Origin: Rhizobacter sp. | GTDB lineage: Bacteria > Pseudomonadota > Gammaproteobacteria > Burkholderiales > Burkholderiaceae_C | Assembly: GCA_025351675.1 (NCBI GenBank) | Contig: JANXVK010000276.1 | Location: 1 to 9,687, forward strand | Direction of reading: 5' to 3' | DNA length: 9,687 nt | Part shown: piece by piece, positions 6,857 through 9,687 of the stretch | Numbering within the stretch: the stretch's first letter is position 1 | Layout of the letters: each line of letters starts with the position of its first letter | Made by a program: the position numbers and the translations under genes | The notes under the pieces: model-generated | Told to the model about the DNA's origin: nothing | The model's input: only the letters and a program-made list of their open reading frames with translations | Databases searched by the model: none

Positions 6857-6876
6857 CGTCGGCTCAGGCGCCGACG
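6857..6876 (-). repeat. Stem-loop with the typA stop codon in its loop
   Basis: CGTCGGC and GCCGACG form a perfect 7-bp stem with the six-base loop TCAGGC. On the minus strand that loop reads GCCTGA, so the typA stop codon is exactly in the loop. It is the first of four stem-loops met on the typA mRNA. Confidence 0.5.
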
Positions 6877-8681
6877 CGCGAGGCCTTCTTGCGGTCGTGT
6901 TCCTTCAGATGACGCTTGCGGATGCGGATCGACTTCGGCGTGATCTCGACCAGTTCGTCGTCGGCGATGAACTCGACCGCGTACTCCAGCGTCAGGATGA
7001 TTGGCGGCGTGATCTTGATCGCGTCTTCCTTGCCCGAGACACGGAAGTTCGTCAGCTGCTTGCCGCGCACCGCGTTGACGACGAGGTCGTTGTCACGCGA
7101 GTGGATGCCGATGATCATGCCTTCGTACAAGGGGTCGCCCGCCTTCACGAACATGCGACCGCGGTCGTCGAGCTTGCCGAGCGAATAGGTCACCGCCTCG
7201 CCGTCGTCCTGGCTGATCAGCACGCCCTGCTTGCGGCCTTCGATCTCGCCCTTGTAGGCCTCGTAGCTGTCGAAGATGTTGCTGATCAGACCGGTGCCGC
7301 GGGTCAGGTTCAGGAACTCGTTCTGGAAACCGATCAAGCCTCTTGCCGGGATCTTGTATTCGAGGCGGACGCGGCCCATGCCGTCCGGCTCCATGTTGGT
7401 GAGCTCGGCCCGGCGCTCGCCGAGCGCCTGCATCACGGCACCCTGGTGCTGGTCTTCGACGTCGGCGGTCACCGCTTCGATCGGCTCCAGGCGCTCTTCG
7501 CCCTCTTGGCGGAAGACCACACGCGGCTTCGACACGGCCAGCTCATAGCCTTCGCGACGCATCGTTTCCAGCAGGATGGTCAGGTGCAGTTCACCGCGGC
7601 CCATCACCTCGAAGATACCGTCTTCGTCAGTCTCTTTCACGCGCAGGGCGACGTTGCTCTGCAGCTCGCGCTGCAGGCGATCCCACAGCTGGCGGCTGGT
7701 CACGAACTTGCCTTCGCGGCCGGCCAGCGGCGAATTGTTGACGCAGAAGTTCATCGTCAGCGTCGGCTCGTCGACCTTCAACATCGGCAGCGGTGCCGGG
7801 TTCTCGCTGTCGGTCAGGGTGACGCCGATGCCGATGTTCTCGATGCCGTTGATCAACACGATGTCGCCGGGGCCGGCTTCGGTAGCTTGCTGGCGCTCGA
7901 GGCCCTCGAACTTCAGCACCTGGTTGACGCGGGCATTGAAGGGCGTGCTCTCCGGGCCGCTGAAAACGGCCACGTTCTGCATCGGCTTGAGGGTGCCTTG
8001 GTTGATGCGGCCGATGCCGATGCGACCCACGTATGTCGAGTAATCGAGCGAGCAGATTTGCAGTTGCAACGGCGCGTTCACGTCGCCCTCGAAGGCCGGC
8101 ACGTGGCTCAGAACGGTGTCGAACAGCGGCGCCAGATCGGTGCCGATCTCGCCTTTGGTCAGCGTCGCCCAGCCGTTCAGGCCAGACGCGAAGACGACCG
8201 GGAAATCGAGCTGCTCTTCGGTCGCGCCGAGCTTGTCGAACAGCTCGAAGGTCGCGTTGATCACGTAGTCTTCGCGCGCGCCCGGGCGGTCGACCTTGTT
8301 GATCACGACGATCGGCTTCAAGCCCAGCGCCAAGGCCTTCTTGGTCACGAAGCGCGTTTGCGGCATCGGGCCTTCGACCGCATCGACCAGCAGCAGCACC
8401 GAGTCGACCATCGACAGCACGCGCTCGACCTCGCCGCCGAAATCGGCGTGGCCCGGGGTGTCGACGATGTTGACGTGCGTGCCCTTCCACTCGACCGCGC
8501 AGTTCTTCGACAGGATCGTGATGCCACGTTCCTTTTCGAGGTCGTTGTTGTCCATCACACGCTCTGCCACCTTCTCGTTCTCACGGAAGGTGCCGCTCTG
8601 GCGGAGCAGCTGGTCGACCAGCGTGGTCTTGCCATGGTCGACGTGGGCGATGATGGCGATGTTGCGGATCTGGCGGGTCAT
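6864..8681 (-). CDS. typA: Ribosome-associated GTPase TypA/BipA
   Basis: TypA/BipA is a translational GTPase related to EF-G and LepA that assists 50S subunit assembly and growth under cold or other stress. The 605 residues agree with the usual length (E. coli about 607). The G domain shows AHVDHGKTT (12-20), ERGITI (51-56), [12 protein letters not shown] (74-85, with His78) and NKVDRP (128-133). The beta-barrel follows ([19 protein letters not shown]), then EF-G-like domains III and V ([39 protein letters not shown]). Last comes the TypA-specific C-terminal domain ([11 protein letters not shown], ending [18 protein letters not shown]). The ATG at 8681 overlaps the truB stop as ATGA and lacks a strong ribosome binding site, which points to translational coupling with truB. 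A stem-loop surrounds the stop codon and an intrinsic terminator follows. Confidence 0.97.
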   Translation of the reverse strand: MTRQIRNIAIIAHVDHGKTTLVDQLLRQSGTFRENEKVAERVMDNNDLEKERGITILSKNCAVEWKGTHVNIVDTPGHADFGGEVERVLSMVDSVLLLVDAVEGPMPQTRFVTKKALALGLKPIVVINKVDRPGAREDYVINATFELFDKLGATEEQLDFPVVFASGLNGWATLTKGEIGTDLAPLFDTVLSHVPAFEGDVNAPLQLQICSLDYSTYVGRIGIGRINQGTLKPMQNVAVFSGPESTPFNARVNQVLKFEGLERQQATEAGPGDIVLINGIENIGIGVTLTDSENPAPLPMLKVDEPTLTMNFCVNNSPLAGREGKFVTSRQLWDRLQRELQSNVALRVKETDEDGIFEVMGRGELHLTILLETMRREGYELAVSKPRVVFRQEGEERLEPIEAVTADVEDQHQGAVMQALGERRAELTNMEPDGMGRVRLEYKIPARGLIGFQNEFLNLTRGTGLISNIFDSYEAYKGEIEGRKQGVLISQDDGEAVTYSLGKLDDRGRMFVKAGDPLYEGMIIGIHSRDNDLVVNAVRGKQLTNFRVSGKEDAIKITPPIILTLEYAVEFIADDELVEITPKSIRIRKRHLKEHDRKKASRVGA

Positions 8682-9646
8682 GGTGTGGCTGCTTTCACTT
8701 CTTTTGGATTCGTGTCTTGAACGAGAAGGCCTTGCACCTCCGCGGGGCTCAGGAGCCTGGTTGAAATCAGTTCGCCGCCAGTGATCGCACCGCCGCCGAG
8801 AAACGCCTTCGGCTCGGGGCCGTAGACACGCACGTGCGCGGCGTCGGGCAAGTCGGTGCGGCGGCGCAGGCCGGTGAGGAAACGGCCGGCATCTTCCGTG
8901 CCGAGGCGCACCACGGGCCAGTCGGCGAGCAGTGCGTCGGCGTCCATCAGTGCGGCGACGCGTTCGTCGTCGGTCATTGCGGCGAGTTGTTCGAGCGTCA
9001 GCGCACCGGCCAGCGACAGCGCGCCGCTGCCGGTGCGGCGCAGCGCACTCAGGTACGCGCCGCAGCCGAGCGCGGCGCCGATGTCTTCGGCGAGCGTGCG
9101 GATGTAAGTGCCTTTGGAGCAGCGCACGGCTATCGTCCAGCTGTCATCTTCACCGCCGACGATGTCAATGCTGTGAATCGTCACCGCGCGCGCTTCGCGC
9201 TCGACCTCGATGCCGGCACGCGCGTACTCGTACAACGCTTTGCCGTCGCGCTTCAGCGCGGAGTGCATCGGCGGCACTTGCAGGATCGGGCCGGTGAACT
9301 TCTCGCAGGCGGCCTGAACTTGCGCGCGCGTGACGTTCACCTCGCGCGTCTCGATCACGTCGCCTTCGGCATCGGCCGTCGTCGTCGTGACGCCGAGCTT
9401 CAGCGTCGCGCGGTACGACTTGTCGGCATCGAGGCTGATCTGCGAGAACTTCGTCGCCGCGCCGAAGCACAGCGGCAGCAGGCCGGTCGCGAGCGGGTCG
9501 AGCGTGCCGGTGTGGCCGGCCTTCTCCGCGCGATAGAGCCGCTTCGCCTTCTGCAACGCATCGTTGCTCGACAGGCCGAGCGGCTTGTCGAGCAAGAGCA
9601 CGCCGTGGACGGCGCGCTTCGGGATGCGGACGCGTTGCGGCTGCAT
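8678..9646 (-). CDS. truB: tRNA pseudouridine-55 synthase TruB
   Basis: TruB makes pseudouridine 55 in the T-loop of nearly all tRNAs and also acts as a tRNA chaperone. The 322-residue protein has [17 protein letters not shown] (15-31), the catalytic motif [15 protein letters not shown] (44-58) with Asp50, the KSYRA strand (76-80, Tyr78) and PPMHSALK (125-132). [13 protein letters not shown] starts at residue 178. Residues about 255-310 form the C-terminal PUA-like part. The ATG at 9646 has GAGGA six bases upstream (9653-9657). It starts two bases after the end of the upstream frame, probably rbfA, and its stop overlaps the typA start, so the genes form one tightly packed operon of ribosome and tRNA maturation functions. 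Confidence 0.97.
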   Translation of the reverse strand: MQPQRVRIPKRAVHGVLLLDKPLGLSSNDALQKAKRLYRAEKAGHTGTLDPLATGLLPLCFGAATKFSQISLDADKSYRATLKLGVTTTTADAEGDVIETREVNVTRAQVQAACEKFTGPILQVPPMHSALKRDGKALYEYARAGIEVEREARAVTIHSIDIVGGEDDSWTIAVRCSKGTYIRTLAEDIGAALGCGAYLSALRRTGSGALSLAGALTLEQLAAMTDDERVAALMDADALLADWPVVRLGTEDAGRFLTGLRRRTDLPDAAHVRVYGPEPKAFLGGGAITGGELISTRLLSPAEVQGLLVQDTNPKEVKAATP

Positions 9647-9648
9647 GG

Positions 9649-9687
9649 TCAGTCCTCTTTCGCCCGCGTCGAGTTCGCCTTCGCGAT
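9649..9687 (-). CDS. rbfA: C-terminal end of probable ribosome-binding factor A (partial)
   Basis: Only the last 12 codons and the TGA are in the window; they read IAKANSTRAKED. The gene is cut by the window edge. The call rests on gene order: in Burkholderiales rbfA (a 30S maturation factor) directly precedes truB and typA. The charged tail is compatible with an RbfA C terminus, but such a short piece has no diagnostic motif. The truB ribosome binding site lies inside its last codons, which suggests coupled translation. Confidence 0.55.
   Translation of the reverse strand: MAKANSTRAKED

Noticed and set aside
6801..8720. Open frame of 639 codons on the plus strand opposite typA
   Set aside because: It is an antisense shadow of a highly conserved gene in GC-rich DNA, with no recognisable domain.

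Overview
The window is GC-rich DNA that most likely comes from a Burkholderiales betaproteobacterium. The basis is codon use, a KgtP nearly colinear with the enterobacterial protein, and a partial rbfA followed by truB and typA, which is the tail of the nusA-infB-rbfA-truB-typA block known in that group. I cannot name a genus. Almost every gene concerns tRNA/rRNA modification or ribosome function. The other two are a 2-oxoglutarate permease and a PRC-barrel protein.

Layout. On the plus strand, 13-888 encodes a TrhO-type rhodanese protein (tRNA U34 hydroxylation) with an unusual hexanucleotide-encoded Ser-Pro/Ser-Leu tract at its N terminus. It is followed at 944-1876 by an RluA-family pseudouridine synthase that starts at GTG behind a strong ribosome binding site. 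Everything else is on the minus strand. Read in transcription order these genes are: the last codons of probable rbfA (9687-9649), truB (9646-8678), typA/bipA (8681-6864, joined to truB by an ATGA overlap), a 576-base intergenic stretch, an EF-G paralogue (6287-4218), kgtP (4095-2773) and a double PRC-barrel protein (2655-1867). The PRC gene meets the pseudouridine synthase tail to tail with a 10-bp overlap.

What stands out. The EF-G gene lies outside the usual str operon context (rpsL-rpsG-fusA-tuf). Its domain IV/V wording recalls alphaproteobacterial EF-G, its switch I is altered, and its GTPase motifs are intact. Its leader carries two mutually exclusive hairpins: one is followed by four U and ends 16 bases before the ATG, and a longer one upstream would sequester its 5' arm. 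This is the geometry of a transcription attenuator. The 3' end of typA has four consecutive stem-loops within about 100 bases, one of them a good intrinsic terminator. The kgtP leader has a small dyad next to a weak promoter candidate. A short REP-like palindrome lies between kgtP and the PRC gene.

I see no mobile element, CRISPR array, tRNA/rRNA gene or defence system. Most of the window is ordinary housekeeping sequence. The EF-G paralogue with its leader is the best candidate for something not yet described.
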